From: Desertibaculum subflavum | GTDB lineage: Bacteria; Pseudomonadota; Alphaproteobacteria; Ferrovibrionales; Ferrovibrionaceae | Direction of reading: 5' to 3' | Length of the DNA stretch: 64,000 bases | NCBI GenBank assembly: GCA_003576705.1 | Contig: QOZS01000011.1 | Coordinates: forward strand, 57,511-121,510 | Part shown: positions 54,703 to 63,886 of the stretch, one piece after another | Layout of the letters: each line of letters begins with the position of its first letter | Numbering within the stretch: position 1 is the stretch's first letter | The notes under the pieces: generated by a model | Told to the model about the DNA's origin: nothing | The model's database searches: none | What the model saw: the letters and a program-made list of their open reading frames with translations, nothing else | Position numbers and translations under genes: made by a program

Positions 54703-55545
54703 TCAGCGCGTCTTCTTGCCGATCTCCGATTTCATCGCGGCGTGCTGGTTCGCCGCCTCGCTCTGGCTCTGCTCCAGCGCGGCTTGCGAAGCATCGCGGA
54801 CCCGCAGGTTGTTCTGTACGTGGGTGACGCCGGTGACGCCCTCCACCACCCGCTCGGCGCGGCGCTTGGCGTAGCGGGTGTCGACGGTGCCGTCGAGCGT
54901 GACCTCGCAATCCTGCACCTGCACCCGGATATGGGTGGCGTCGAGATAGGGGTCTTCGGTCAGGCCGTCGTTCACATCCTCGCGGATGCGCTCGTCGGAG
55001 CGGCGATAGCCGGCGGGCCCGCGGCCGCGATGGTCGGGCCGGCCGTACTCCTCTCGCCCGGGCCCGAGCGTGCCGGCGGCGCCGGACCAGGCCGGATCGC
55101 GGAAGCCGGGATCCCGGTACAGGCCGCGCTCGCCTTGCTGCGGCGGCTCGTAGCCGCGCGCCGCATAGCCCGGACTGATCGCGCCGGCATAGTCGCGGCC
55201 GGTGGTCTCCTCGCCCCCGTGCGGCCGATAGCGGCGCGGGCCGTAGTCGCGCCGCTGTCCGGAGCGCGCGGCGTAGCGCTCTTCCGGATAGTCGCGGCGC
55301 GCATAGCGATAGCCGCCGAGCTGCTCGTCCCACGCGCCCGGCTCGCCCTCGCCGCCGTAGTCGAAATCCGCCTGGGCGCGGCGCATGCGTTCCTCGTCGC
55401 GCGCATCCCAGTCGCGTTCGGCCGCGCGGCGCGGCGCGCTGCCGTGGCGCCCGCGTTCGTCCAGGCCCTGCCGGCGATCGCGCTCGTCCGGATAGAAATC
55501 GTCGTGCGGCATGCGGTCTTCGCGGTTGCCGGGCGCCGGGGCCAT
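54703..55545 (-). CDS. BON domain protein with long charged N-terminus
   Basis: A 280-residue protein. The first ~175 residues are disordered, rich in Arg, Asp, Gly and Tyr (RRDYPEERYAARSGQRRDYG). One BON domain follows at about 190-255 (IREDVNDGLTEDPYLDATHI, VTLDGTVDTRYAKRRAERVV, GVTHVQNNLRV). The tail is helical and ends GKKTR. BON domains bind phospholipid and occur in stress and envelope proteins, but no signal peptide is evident here. The start is ATG at 55545, since GGAGGA lies 5 nt upstream inside the sequence of an earlier ATG at 55557. Confidence 0.82.
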   Translation of the reverse strand: MAPAPGNREDRMPHDDFYPDERDRRQGLDERGRHGSAPRRAAERDWDARDEERMRRAQADFDYGGEGEPGAWDEQLGGYRYARRDYPEERYAARSGQRRDYGPRRYRPHGGEETTGRDYAGAISPGYAARGYEPPQQGERGLYRDPGFRDPAWSGAAGTLGPGREEYGRPDHRGRGPAGYRRSDERIREDVNDGLTEDPYLDATHIRVQVQDCEVTLDGTVDTRYAKRRAERVVEGVTGVTHVQNNLRVRDASQAALEQSQSEAANQHAAMKSEIGKKTR

Positions 55546-55648
55546 CGCTTCCTCCATCACGCGGGAGATCCCGCACCGCAAGCCGGTGCGGTTGCGGGCA
55601 TAACGTGCCGGCGCCGGATGATGTTCCGGGCCGATCCGCGCTGCCGTC

Positions 55649-56068
55649 CTATTCGCCGATCAGATGGGCGACGATCTCGCGGTGGCGGCCGCCGGTGCGA
55701 TGCTCGAACAGGTAGATCGCCTGCCAGGTGCCGAGCGGCAGGCGGCCGGCATCGACCGGGATGCCCAGTTGGGTCTGGGTCAGCGCGGCGCGGATATGGC
55801 TCGGCATGTCGTCCGGGCCTTCCTCGACATGGGTGTAGCGCGGGTCGCCCTCGGGCGCGAGGCGCGTGAAGAAGCCCTGCAGATCGTCGAGCACCTTGGG
55901 ATCGGCATTCTCCTGCACCAGCAGCGAGGCCGAGGTGTGGCGGACGAACAGGGTGAGCAGGCCGCGGCCGATGCCGCTGGCGGCGACGAAGCGCGCGAGC
56001 TCGGGCGTGATGTCGGTGAAGCCGGGCCCGCGCGTGCGGAAGCTGAACGTCTCCAGCACCTGGCGCAT
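55649..56068 (-). CDS. YjbQ/UPF0047 family protein (secondary thiamine-phosphate synthase)
   Basis: A 139-residue protein of the YjbQ family, some members of which have weak thiamine-phosphate synthase activity. Conserved blocks are LLTLFVRHTSASLLVQENAD, RYTHVEEGPDDMPSHIRAAL and LPLGTWQAIYLFEHR. The conserved histidines form the metal site. It lies 3 bp after the YkgJ-type gene stop, in a leftward run of small genes. True cellular role unknown. Confidence 0.9.
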   Translation of the reverse strand: MRQVLETFSFRTRGPGFTDITPELARFVAASGIGRGLLTLFVRHTSASLLVQENADPKVLDDLQGFFTRLAPEGDPRYTHVEEGPDDMPSHIRAALTQTQLGIPVDAGRLPLGTWQAIYLFEHRTGGRHREIVAHLIGE

Positions 56069-56071
56069 GGC

Positions 56072-56413
56072 TCAGAGATGGGGGTTGGCCGCCGGCGGGT
56101 CCAGGGCCGCAAGGCCGAAACGGGTCCGGGCGATGGTGCAGGCCTCGTCACCGGGCAGGCAGGCGCGGCAGACATCCGGGCGCAGCTCGTACACGGCGCA
56201 GGAAGTGGCGCGGCCGACCTCGCCGTCGAGCGCCGCGCAGCGATCGCCCAGGCAGCGCATGCCGGTGCCGCGCGCATCGACATAGGCGGGTGGAATGCGG
56301 GCGAGCGCCGCGTCGTCCTCGAGCGTGAAGCGCGGCCAGTCAGCGGCATAGGCGCAACAGGCGCCGCAGGCCCGGCAGGGATCGGCGGCGGCCGGCGTCG
56401 CGCCGGCCGTCAT
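56072..56413 (-). CDS. YkgJ family cysteine-cluster protein
   Basis: A 113-residue zinc- or iron-chelating domain protein (CxBoxA/YkgJ type). CRACGACCAYAADWPRF carries the N-terminal cysteine cluster, GMRCLGDRCAAL the second and YELRPDVCRACLPGDEAC the third. It probably binds a metal centre; function unknown. It overlaps the upstream hypothetical gene by 4 bp and runs into the YjbQ gene after 3 bp, so the three are probably one transcript. Confidence 0.88.
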   Translation of the reverse strand: MTAGATPAAADPCRACGACCAYAADWPRFTLEDDAALARIPPAYVDARGTGMRCLGDRCAALDGEVGRATSCAVYELRPDVCRACLPGDEACTIARTRFGLAALDPPAANPHL

Positions 56414-56703
56414 TTCTTCCGGGTCAGGCGGCGCTGGTTGGCGCGCACATGGCTGCGCAGGCGGCGCACCACGCGGTTCGGCGTGCCGCCGGTGGCGAGC
56501 GTCGCGCCCGCCTCGGCGAAGGCAGCCGCCTTCTCCATCACCATGCGGGTCATCTCCGCCTCGGCCGCGGCGCCGCCGGCCGCCACCTTGAGCAGCCGGA
56601 GCCCGATCACCTGCTGCATCTCCAGACCGAGACGCAACGCGTCAACGGAAAAGCCGAACCAGTCCCGGAAGATCGTGAGATCGTGGCCTGGCCGGCGTGC
56701 CAT
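56410..56703 (-). CDS. Hypothetical small helical protein
   Basis: Not recognised. The 97 residues are predicted helical, with a phasin-like amphipathic pattern in the middle (DALRLGLEMQQVIGLRLLKV, AEAEMTRMVMEKAAAFAEAG). The C-terminus is strongly basic (RRLRSHVRANQRRLTRKK). A role in coating granules or binding nucleic acid is conceivable, but there is no direct sign. It overlaps the YkgJ-type gene by 4 bp and follows the DUF6481 gene by 5 bp. Confidence 0.65.
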   Translation of the reverse strand: MARRPGHDLTIFRDWFGFSVDALRLGLEMQQVIGLRLLKVAAGGAAAEAEMTRMVMEKAAAFAEAGATLATGGTPNRVVRRLRSHVRANQRRLTRKK

Positions 56704-56708
56704 CGTCC

Positions 56709-57143
56709 CTAGCGCGCCCTCCGCGCCTTGCGGGCGGCGTAGCGGGCGTCGCGCTTGGCCTTCTGGCCCTCCCGCATCACCGCCTCGGCGGCCGCGGTGA
56801 GCTCGGCATCGCGGCGCGCTTCCTCGAGGCGGCGCGCCTCCTCGGCGGCCTGCTCGGCGGCGAGGCGCTCCGCCTCGGCCTTGGCCGCGGCTTCCTCGGC
56901 CGCCTTGCGGGCGGCCTCTTCCGCGGCGAGGCGGGCGGCGGCGTCGGCTAGGCGCTTCAGCTCCGCCTCGCGGGCGGCGCGCTTCTCGGCCTGGCGCTGT
57001 TCGCGCGCGGCGGCGATGGCGGCGCGCTCGGCCTGCTTCGCGGCGATGCTGGGGTCGTTGATGGCCCCGCGGAAGCGCTCGATCATGGCGCGCTTGGCGG
57101 CGGCGGCGGCGTTCTGACGTTCGTCGAAAGTGTCGTTCTTCAA
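56709..57143 (-). CDS. DUF6481 family protein
   Basis: A 144-residue, highly charged Ala/Arg/Glu-rich protein of unknown function (MKNDTFDERQNAAAAAKRAM). It is mostly one long helix or coiled coil (KAEAERLAAEQAAEEARRLE) with a basic tail ending KARRAR. The start is TTG at 57143, chosen because family members begin near this point; an in-frame TTG at 57173 would add ten residues. DUF6481 proteins are widespread in alphaproteobacteria. It heads the leftward run of small genes. Confidence 0.75.
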   Translation of the reverse strand: MKNDTFDERQNAAAAAKRAMIERFRGAINDPSIAAKQAERAAIAAAREQRQAEKRAAREAELKRLADAAARLAAEEAARKAAEEAAAKAEAERLAAEQAAEEARRLEEARRDAELTAAAEAVMREGQKAKRDARYAARKARRAR

Positions 57144-57325
57144 GCGGCTCTCAATCCCCTGTTGCAGTACCAATGCCCAACGGGCGTGCCCCGAGGCAGC
57201 CCGGCGGGCGGTGTCTCATCGATGTTTGGGGCGGGCCGCGTTGCGCAAAGCGCGGGCGAGCCCGGGTATCCGACCAAAACTCGACTGGCCGGGAAGCTAT
57301 GGCCCGATTGCGGCCTTGGCAAGGC

Positions 57326-57356
57326 GCACCGGCACAAACCAGCCCTGCCGGTGCGG
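57326..57356. terminator. 10-bp-stem hairpin between the GNAT and DUF6481 genes
   Basis: CGCACCGGCA (57326-57335) and TGCCGGTGCG (57347-57356) pair perfectly around an 11-nt loop. It lies 39 bp after the GNAT stop in the direction of transcription and could end that transcript. No T-run follows. The rest of the 251-bp spacer shows nothing else recognisable. Confidence 0.4.
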
Positions 57357-57394
57357 CGTAGCAACACTTGCGCCAAGCGGCGATCGGGCGGCGA

Positions 57395-57682
57395 TCAGGC
57401 AAGCAGGTCGTGATGCTCGCGATGCGCCTCGATCCACGAGGCGGCATAGCCGCAGCGCGGCACCAGCCTGAGCCCCTCGCGCCGCGCCACCTGCATCAGC
57501 CCGGCCATGAAGCGCGAGGCCGCGCCGGTGCCGCGCAAGGCCGGCGGCGCCTCCACATGGGTAATGACGAGGCGGTCGCCGTCGCGCCGGTAGTTGCCGA
57601 ACACGATGCGGCCGTCGACTGCGAGCTCGTAGCGGCTCCTGGCCGGATTGTCGGTGACGGTGTCGGTCGCGGCATCTGGCAT
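57395..57682 (-). CDS. Small GNAT-fold N-acetyltransferase (YjdJ-like)
   Basis: A 95-residue minimal acetyltransferase of the Acetyltransf_CG type. RYELAVDGRIVFGNYRRDGD, ITHVEAPPALRGTGAASRFM (acetyl-CoA loop R/GxGxA as RGTGAA) and GLRLVPRCGYAASWIEAHRE are the family blocks. The family length is about 90-95, so the ATG at 57682 is right. It is cytoplasmic; substrate unknown. It lies 103 bp upstream of the end of the MASE4 kinase gene on the same strand (the kinase is transcribed first). Confidence 0.88.
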   Translation of the reverse strand: MPDAATDTVTDNPARSRYELAVDGRIVFGNYRRDGDRLVITHVEAPPALRGTGAASRFMAGLMQVARREGLRLVPRCGYAASWIEAHREHHDLLA

Positions 57683-57785
57683 GGTTAAGGCAACTCGCTG
57701 ATCCGCTGCTGGTTCCGCCGGCAGTCTAGGCACGAAACGCTGCCCTGCCCACCGGCCGCGGTGTCGCAGCCGCCCGGCGCGCGGA

Positions 57786-59954
57786 TCAGGCGCTGCGGCT
57801 GTTGCGGCCATGCCGGGTCACCGCCTCGCGCACCGCATCGGCCAGGGCATCGGCGCGGAACGGCTTGGCGAGCAGGCTGAAGCCTTCGCGGTCGACCTCG
57901 ACGGCGGCGCGGTTGTAGCCGCTGGCGAGCAGGATCGGCAGGTCGGGGAAGTGCTGGCGCACGCGACGGGCGAGGTCGAGGCCGCTCATGCCGCCGGGCA
58001 TCATGATGTCGGAGAAGACGAGATCGAAGCGCTGGCCGCCGAGCAGCAGGGCGAGCGCCGTGCGGGCGTCGCGCACGTGATGCGCCGCGTAGCCGATCAT
58101 CTGCAGCATGGCGACGATCACCTTGGCGACCGCCTCGTCATCCTCGATCAGCAGCACCGTGCCGCTGCCGCCGGAAGGCAGGGCCGCGGCTTCCGGCTCG
58201 GCCGCGCCGGCGGCGCGGGCGGCGCGCGGCAGGTAGAGCGTGACCCGGGTGCCCTGGCCGAGCTCGCTCGCGATCAGCGCGCGGCCGCCGGCGGCCTGGG
58301 CGAAGCCGTAGACCTGGCTGAGGCCGAGCCCGGTGCCCTCGCCCGCCTGCTTGGTGGTGAAGTAAGGCTCGAACACGCGGGCGAGGTTCTCCGGCGCGAT
58401 GCCGCTGCCGGTATCGGCGACGCTGAGCGCGACGAAGGCGCCGGCGATCTGCAGGCTCTCGGCCTCGTCGGCATCGATCACCCGGTTCTCGGCAACGAGG
58501 CGCACGAGCCCGCCCCCGGGCATGGCGTCGCGCGCGTTGACGCAGAGGTTCATCAAAGCGAGATCGAGCTCGGTCGCGTCGCATTCGACCGGCCAGAGCC
58601 CGGCCGGCAGGTCGACCAGCAGGCGGATGTCGCCGCGCAGCGAGCGCGACAGCAGCTCGCTCATGTCGCGGGCGCGGGCATTGAGGTCGATCACCTCGGG
58701 GTTCAGCGCCTGGCGGCGCGAGAACAGCATGATCTGACGGATCAGCCGGGCGCCGCGCTCGGCCGCCTGGTGGATGGATTCCGCCGCCTCGCGGTCGCGC
58801 TCGCCCGCCAGGGTGCGGCGCAGCAGGCCGGCATTGCCCTGCACCACGGTCAGCAGGTTGTTGAAGTCGTGCGCGATGCCGCCGGCGATGCGGCCGATCG
58901 CCTCGAGCTTCTGGGTCTCGCGCAAAGCCTCCTGCGCGTGCTCGCGCGCCAGCGTCTCGGCGGTCAGCTCGGCGGTGCGGGCGGCAACGCGCCGCTCGAG
59001 GCTCTCGTTCAGCTCCTGCAGGCGCGCCTCGCTGTCGCGCAGCGCGCGGTTCGCCTGCGCCAGCGCCGCCGCACGGCGGTTGGCGCGCTCGCGCTCCGCC
59101 TCGGCGAGCCGCACCAGGCGGGTGTAGAGCAGGCGCGTCTCCAGCAGCAGCACGACCAGCACGAAGCTCGCCGCGAACAGCCCGAAGATGCGCCCGGCAT
59201 AGAAGCCGAGATCGAACCGCGCGGCGTTGAACACGGCGCTGAGCCCGATATCGGCGACCCACGCCGCCATGACCGCGACCAGCCAGAGGTCGAGCACGCT
59301 GCGCCGCCGGCGTGTCCAGGCGGCGGCGAGCCCGCCGACGCTGAGCGCCCAGACGGCGCCGACCACGAAGAGCATCAGCGGCGTGTAGCGGTTGCCCTGC
59401 ATGATCGGCGGCAGCCAGTCGTGCCCCGCGGTCGCCACCTGGCTGAGCGCCAGCACCGCGGCGGCGACGGCGAGCAGGCTCCAGGCGATGGCGCGACCGG
59501 CCTGCGGCAGGCGGACGCCGTCGCCGAGCGCGCCGGCGATCACCAGGAGCGGCAGGCCGGCATGCCAGAACATGTAGAGCCAGGCGGTAGTCTGGCTGCC
59601 GCCGCCGATCAGGCTGCCCGGCACGACGAGGTCGGGGAAGCTCAGGCCATGCACCACCACCATCGCGGCGGTGAAGAGATAGCCATTGGCGAGCCACAGC
59701 ACGCCGCGCCGGCGGCCGACGCTGAACTGGCCGAAGAGCAGGATCGCGGTGACGAGATCGTTGATCGCGAGCGCCGCCTGGTAGGCCGGGATGAAGGCCT
59801 CGACCCGGCCGATCGGCAGCGCCGCGACCGGCACCAGAGCGAGGAAGGCGAGCAGCGCGGCTGCGGCCACCGCCACGACGATGCGGTGCTCACCCGGCCG
59901 GGGAGGCAGTTCCGTGAGGAAGCTCCGGCCATCCGTCGCGCGCGCCTCGGCCAT
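57786..59954 (-). CDS. MASE4 hybrid histidine kinase with receiver domain
   Basis: A 722-residue membrane kinase. Residues about 25-275 form a MASE4-like sensor with some seven or eight membrane segments. A coiled linker follows (AERERANRRAAALAQANRAL, ESLERRVAARTAELTAETLA), then the phosphoacceptor helix GRIAGGIAHDFNNLLTVVQG. The ATPase has NLCVNARDAMPGGG, DTGSGI and GEGTGLGLSQVYGF. The C-terminal receiver is VLLIEDDEAVAKV with LVFSDIMMPGGMSG. HDFNN-type kinases often act with distant regulators. An AT-rich spacer with two palindromes lies upstream. Confidence 0.92.
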   Translation of the reverse strand: MAEARATDGRSFLTELPPRPGEHRIVVAVAAAALLAFLALVPVAALPIGRVEAFIPAYQAALAINDLVTAILLFGQFSVGRRRGVLWLANGYLFTAAMVVVHGLSFPDLVVPGSLIGGGSQTTAWLYMFWHAGLPLLVIAGALGDGVRLPQAGRAIAWSLLAVAAAVLALSQVATAGHDWLPPIMQGNRYTPLMLFVVGAVWALSVGGLAAAWTRRRRSVLDLWLVAVMAAWVADIGLSAVFNAARFDLGFYAGRIFGLFAASFVLVVLLLETRLLYTRLVRLAEAERERANRRAAALAQANRALRDSEARLQELNESLERRVAARTAELTAETLAREHAQEALRETQKLEAIGRIAGGIAHDFNNLLTVVQGNAGLLRRTLAGERDREAAESIHQAAERGARLIRQIMLFSRRQALNPEVIDLNARARDMSELLSRSLRGDIRLLVDLPAGLWPVECDATELDLALMNLCVNARDAMPGGGLVRLVAENRVIDADEAESLQIAGAFVALSVADTGSGIAPENLARVFEPYFTTKQAGEGTGLGLSQVYGFAQAAGGRALIASELGQGTRVTLYLPRAARAAGAAEPEAAALPSGGSGTVLLIEDDEAVAKVIVAMLQMIGYAAHHVRDARTALALLLGGQRFDLVFSDIMMPGGMSGLDLARRVRQHFPDLPILLASGYNRAAVEVDREGFSLLAKPFRADALADAVREAVTRHGRNSRSA

Positions 59955-60046
59955 GCAGCCTCCGCGGGAAACAACGCGTCCGCAGCCCGCGGTACGGGCG
60001 CCGACCAGCCCTTTAAGAGAGAAATATCAAAAGGTTAAATTCAAGC

Positions 60047-60073
60047 ATACAAATGTATTATCCGTTGTACAAC
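60047..60073. promoter_or_regulatory. AT-rich promoter patch with two palindromes upstream of the MASE4 kinase
   Basis: ATACAAATGTAT (60047-60058, arms ATACA/TGTAT) and the perfect decamer GTTGTACAAC (60064-60073) lie within about 60 bp of unusually AT-rich DNA (60014-60074). This is the only spacer before the kinase start at 59954. Candidate operators; the second abuts the stop of the neighbouring gene. Confidence 0.35.
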
Positions 60074-60074
60074 G

Positions 60075-61702
60075 CTATGGGCGGGCGGTCAGCGTGTAGA
60101 TCGCATTCTCGATGTCGGAGGCGAAGTAGATCGTGCCGGACGGCCCGACCGCGACACCGGTCGGAATGAAGCTCGGCGGCACGCCGGGCGTCCCCTTCAG
60201 GCCGATCGGCAGGTTGCCGGCCAGGATCTCCGCCCTGCCGGTCTTCGGGTCGATGCGGGTGAGCTGCCGGGCGGCGGATTCCGCCACCACGAGGCGGCCC
60301 TGGCCGTCGCGGGCGATGCCTTCCGGCAGCTTCAGGTCCTTCGCGACCACGGTCTTCGCCCCGGTCGCGAGATCGATCCGGCTGAGCAGGCCGGCCACGG
60401 ACTCGGTGACGTAGACGGCATTGCCGTCGAGCACGAGGCCGACGGGGCCGGGAGGTCCTTGGCCACGGTCTTGCGGTTGTCGCCGTGCCGGCCGGACACC
60501 TGGACCAGGCTGCCGGTGCCGAGCTCGGCCACCAGGACCGAGCCGTCGGCCAGCTCGACGGCGTCATGCGGCGCCTTGAAGTTGTGCCAGATATCGATCA
60601 CGGCGCCGGTCTTGCGGTCGAGGATCTCCACCGTGCCGGTGAACCAGCTCGACAGCACGACGTGCTTCGCGTTGGCCGTCACGTTGAAGGGATATTCCAG
60701 CACCGTGCCTTCGGCATGCATGCGGGCCAGGGTCGCCACATTGCCGGTTCCGGTATCGACGGAGCGGTAGGCGAAGAGATCGGCGACATAGACAGTCTCG
60801 GCGCCGCCCTCCGCCACCACGGCGAGCCCGCCCGGCATGGAGAGCCGGCCGGAGACGATGGTGCGCGCGGCACCCGTCTTCGGGTTCACCTCCTCGATCG
60901 CGTTGTCGGCCATGTTGGTGACGAAGACGCGGTCGGTCGGGCCGATGGCGAGATTGTCGATCGACGTGTTGAGCCAGGCCACCACCTTCTTGGCGCCGGT
61001 CTTGCGGTCGACCTTGACCAGCTGGCCGCGCGCGGTGTCGGCGACCCAGATGTCGCCCTTGCTGTCCAGCTTGATCGCCGCCGGAATCTTGAAGCCCTCG
61101 GCCACCACTTCGATCTTCGCGGTGTCGACATCGATGCGCACCACCTGGCCCTTGAACCAGAGCGGGCCGTAGAGCTTGTCGTCCGGGCCGAACACGAAGC
61201 TGTTCAGCCCGCCCATGCCCTCCATGATCTTGCGGGCCGGCTTCTCGCCCTTGGGATCGATCTCGTAGAGCGCGTCGCCGAGGAAGACCTGGGTCGCGTA
61301 GAGCCGGCCGTCCTTCCGCCAGGCCAGCGAGTTGATGCCGGGGAGCCCCGAGGCGAGCTTCCTGAACGGCGCGTCGCCCTTCTTGGAATAGACATCGCCG
61401 AGCAGGAAGGCGGTCCAGGCCATGGTGCCGTCGGCAGCGAAGGCGACGTCGTCGGCCATGCCTTCCGGCGGACCGACCAGGGTGCGCACCGTGCCGCTCC
61501 GGGGATCGATGCGATAGACGCTCTGCCCGACCACCGAGCCCGCGACCAGCGCGCCGTCCGGCGCCACCTTGATGCCGTGAATGCCATGGAAATGCGAGCC
61601 GGGGACCAGCTTCTTCAGCTGCCACTGCTCGGCCTGTGCCGAGAGCGCGAGACCAAAGGCGATGGCGAAACCGGCGATGCCGGCCGGCAGCTGATGCCGC
61701 AT
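60075..61702 (-). pseudogene. SMP-30/gluconolactonase-like beta-propeller gene with a one-base frameshift
   Basis: Exported six-bladed propeller of the SMP-30/LRE type. From ATG 61702 (MRHQLPAGIAGFAIAFGLAL, GGGAGG 7 nt upstream) it reads signal peptide and NHL-like blades (GIHGIKVAPDGALVAG, IKLDSKGDIWVADTARGQLV, DAVELADGSVLVAELGTG) until about 60443. The frame is then lost after DLPAP. The reading continues in the next frame as VGLVLDGNAVYVTESVAGLL to the natural end at 60075. One base missing from the GGGG run at 60444-60447 (plus strand) explains it. Restored length would be about 542 residues. It is either a recent pseudogene or a sequencing error; both halves look otherwise intact. Confidence 0.8.
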
Positions 61703-61791
61703 GGTTGCCTCCCTTGTTTGAATTGCCGCGATTCTGGTCAAGGCGCACTGACCTGTCCAGCAGCACGCCGGAATGAGCTAGGCTCGGCCCG

Positions 61792-62745
61792 ATGGCCCTG
61801 CCCCATCTCAGCACCGTGCTCTACGTCCTGCTGGCGCTGGACGCCGTCGCCTTTGCCGGCGGCATCGCGTTCGTATTCTTGAGTCCCAGAACCGATGCGG
61901 CGGGCGAAGGCATGAAGTGGCTGCTGCCGATCATGCTGGCGGCGCCGCTGCTCGCGGCCGGCCTGCTGGCGCTGCTCGGCTTCGCCTGGTCTGGCTTCCG
62001 CATCGCCGGCGTGATCATTGCGGCGGCGCCGCTGGTCCTCGGCCTCTACGGCATGGTGCGGGCGCCGTTCGACTACGCCGCCGAGCGTCATGCGGCGCCT
62101 TCCATGCGCGATGTGGCGGAGGGTTTCGCCGCCGGCCCGGCGCGCGATTTCGCCCGCGCCGTCATGGCCGGCAACGAGGCTGAGGCGCGCCGTCTGCTCG
62201 CGTCCGGCGGCGTCGATCCGCGCGCCGTGGATGCCGAGCACAACGCGCTGTTCGAGCTGGCGGTCGTCTACCTGCCGGCGCTGGCGCCGGACCTGGTGCG
62301 CGGCGGCGCCGATCCGAACCACGCGCCCGCGGGCGCCGACCCGCCGATCTTCGCCGCGCTCCGCGGCAGCGCGGCGAGCTTTGCCGCCCTGCTCGACCAG
62401 GGCGCCGATCCCGATGCGCGCGACCGCCAGGGTACGCCCATCCTTGCCGTCTGCCTGATCCTGCGCCGGGCCGATGCGGCCGAGGCGCTGCTGGCGCGCG
62501 GTGCCGATATCCATGCCCGCGACGCCGACAACTGGAGCCTCGCCATGTACGCCGTGGCGTATCAGCATTGGCAGGTCGCCGAGGGGCTGATCCGCCGTGG
62601 CGTCGATCTCGACGAGCCGCGCGGCGACGGCGAAACCTTCGCCACCATGTTTGCCCGCGCCCGCCAGGACCGCCCGGCGGAGGAGACGCCGGCGATCGCG
62701 CGCGTCATCGAGGCGGCGGCAACTCGCGGGGTCGAACTGCGCTGA
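61792..62745 (+). CDS. Membrane-anchored ankyrin-repeat protein
   Basis: A 317-residue protein with three hydrophobic segments at about 8-30, 43-65 and 72-92, then an ankyrin domain (about 120-310). The repeat turns are visible as LLASGGVDPRAVDAEHNALF, VRGGADPNHAPAGADPPIFA, LDQGADPDARDRQGTPILA, LARGADIHARDADNWSLAMY and IRRGVDLDEPRGDGETFATM. The repeat face probably binds a protein at the inner membrane. Divergent from the SMP-30-like gene across 89 bp. No partner can be named. Confidence 0.85.
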   Translation: MALPHLSTVLYVLLALDAVAFAGGIAFVFLSPRTDAAGEGMKWLLPIMLAAPLLAAGLLALLGFAWSGFRIAGVIIAAAPLVLGLYGMVRAPFDYAAERHAAPSMRDVAEGFAAGPARDFARAVMAGNEAEARRLLASGGVDPRAVDAEHNALFELAVVYLPALAPDLVRGGADPNHAPAGADPPIFAALRGSAASFAALLDQGADPDARDRQGTPILAVCLILRRADAAEALLARGADIHARDADNWSLAMYAVAYQHWQVAEGLIRRGVDLDEPRGDGETFATMFARARQDRPAEETPAIARVIEAAATRGVELR

Positions 62746-62803
62746 CGGCTGCGGGTCTCTCGCCGGCTTTGTGACGACAGGGATCTGGGAGTAGAATTCG
62801 GCC

Positions 62804-63886
62804 GTGGGTCCTGCCATGGGGGCTCCGATGTGGCCGAAAAACAGCGTCGCGCAGCTTCTCGGTACCGCTCACCCCATCGTTCAAGCGCCGATGAGCGGCG
62901 CCAGCACGCCGCAACTGGTCGCCGCCGTCTGCAATGCAGGGGCCCTGGGCTCGCTCGGCTGCGGTACCTTGCCCGGCGAGGCGATCCGGGAGCAGATCGG
63001 CAATATCCGCGCGGCCACCAATCGTCCCTTCAACCTCAACTTTTTCGTCCATGCCAGGCCGGCCGTCGACGCGGCCGCGACCAAGCGCATGCGCGCCCGC
63101 CTCGCCGGCTACTATGCGGAGCTGGACCTCGGCCAGGTGCCGGATCCTGACGAGCTGTTTCCGCCATTCAGCGAAGATCAGCTGGCGGCCGTCCTGGAGG
63201 CGCGCCCGCGCGTGGTCAGCTTCCAGTTCGGCCTGCCGGCGCCGGAGACCGTGCAACGGATCAAGGCGGCCGGCTCGCTGATCCTCAGCTCCGCGACGAC
63301 GGTCGCCGAGGCGCGCGACCTCGAGCGGCGTGGCGCCGATATCATCGTGGCGCAGGGTGCCGAAGCCGGCGGACATCGCGGCACCTTCTCGGACGACCTC
63401 GGCGCCGGTTCCATTGGCACCTTCGCCCTGGTGCCGCAGATCGTCGATGCCGTGCGGGTTCCGGTCATCGCGGCGGGCGGGATCGCCGACGGGCGGGGCA
63501 TCGCGGCAGCCTTCGCGCTGGGCGCCCGCGGCGTGCAGATCGGGACCGCCTTCCTCGGCACCCCGGAAGTGGCCATGCTGCCCGCCTATCGCAAGGCCCT
63601 GCTGGGCGCGACGGCGGAGGACACCCGGATCACGCGCGTCTTCACCGGACGTCCGGCCCGCGCACTGCGCTGCCGCCTCACCGACGAGGTCGCCGACGCC
63701 GACGCGCTCGCCTTTCCCCTGCAGGCGAGCCTGCTGGCGCCGATCTGGGGCGTGGACGACGACAAGGTGCAATCCGCCTTCATGCCGTTCTGGGCCGGCC
63801 AATCCGTCGCGCTGATGCGCGAGATGCCGGCCGGCGAGCTGATCGAGAAGCTGGCCGCCGAGGCGCAGGCGCGCATGCCCCACTAG
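62804..63886 (+). CDS. Nitronate monooxygenase/NAD(P)H-dependent flavin oxidoreductase
   Basis: FMN-dependent TIM-barrel enzyme of 360 residues. PIVQAPMSGASTPQLVAAVCNAGALGSLG-type N-terminus, FNLNFFVHARP, IIVAQGAEAGGHRG with the catalytic-region histidine, and PVIAAGGIADGRGIAAAFALGARGVQIGTAFL for phosphate binding are the family blocks. GTG at 62804 and ATGs at 62816 and 62828 are possible starts. Its stop TAG (63884-63886) lies inside the CTAG target of an IS481-type element that starts two bases later, so the gene keeps its full length but probably lost its natural 3' flank. Confidence 0.9.
   Translation: MGPAMGAPMWPKNSVAQLLGTAHPIVQAPMSGASTPQLVAAVCNAGALGSLGCGTLPGEAIREQIGNIRAATNRPFNLNFFVHARPAVDAAATKRMRARLAGYYAELDLGQVPDPDELFPPFSEDQLAAVLEARPRVVSFQFGLPAPETVQRIKAAGSLILSSATTVAEARDLERRGADIIVAQGAEAGGHRGTFSDDLGAGSIGTFALVPQIVDAVRVPVIAAGGIADGRGIAAAFALGARGVQIGTAFLGTPEVAMLPAYRKALLGATAEDTRITRVFTGRPARALRCRLTDEVADADALAFPLQASLLAPIWGVDDDKVQSAFMPFWAGQSVALMREMPAGELIEKLAAEAQARMPH

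Noticed and set aside
54742..55869. 375-codon plus-strand frame opposite the BON gene
   Set aside because: Its product is an Ala/Val/Arg repeat-like shadow. The opposite strand holds a BON domain with a ribosome-binding site.
57174..57394. Possible small gene or RNA in the spacer (78-codon minus frame)
   Set aside because: No ribosome-binding site, membrane pattern or domain. Only a hairpin at 57326-57356 is supported.
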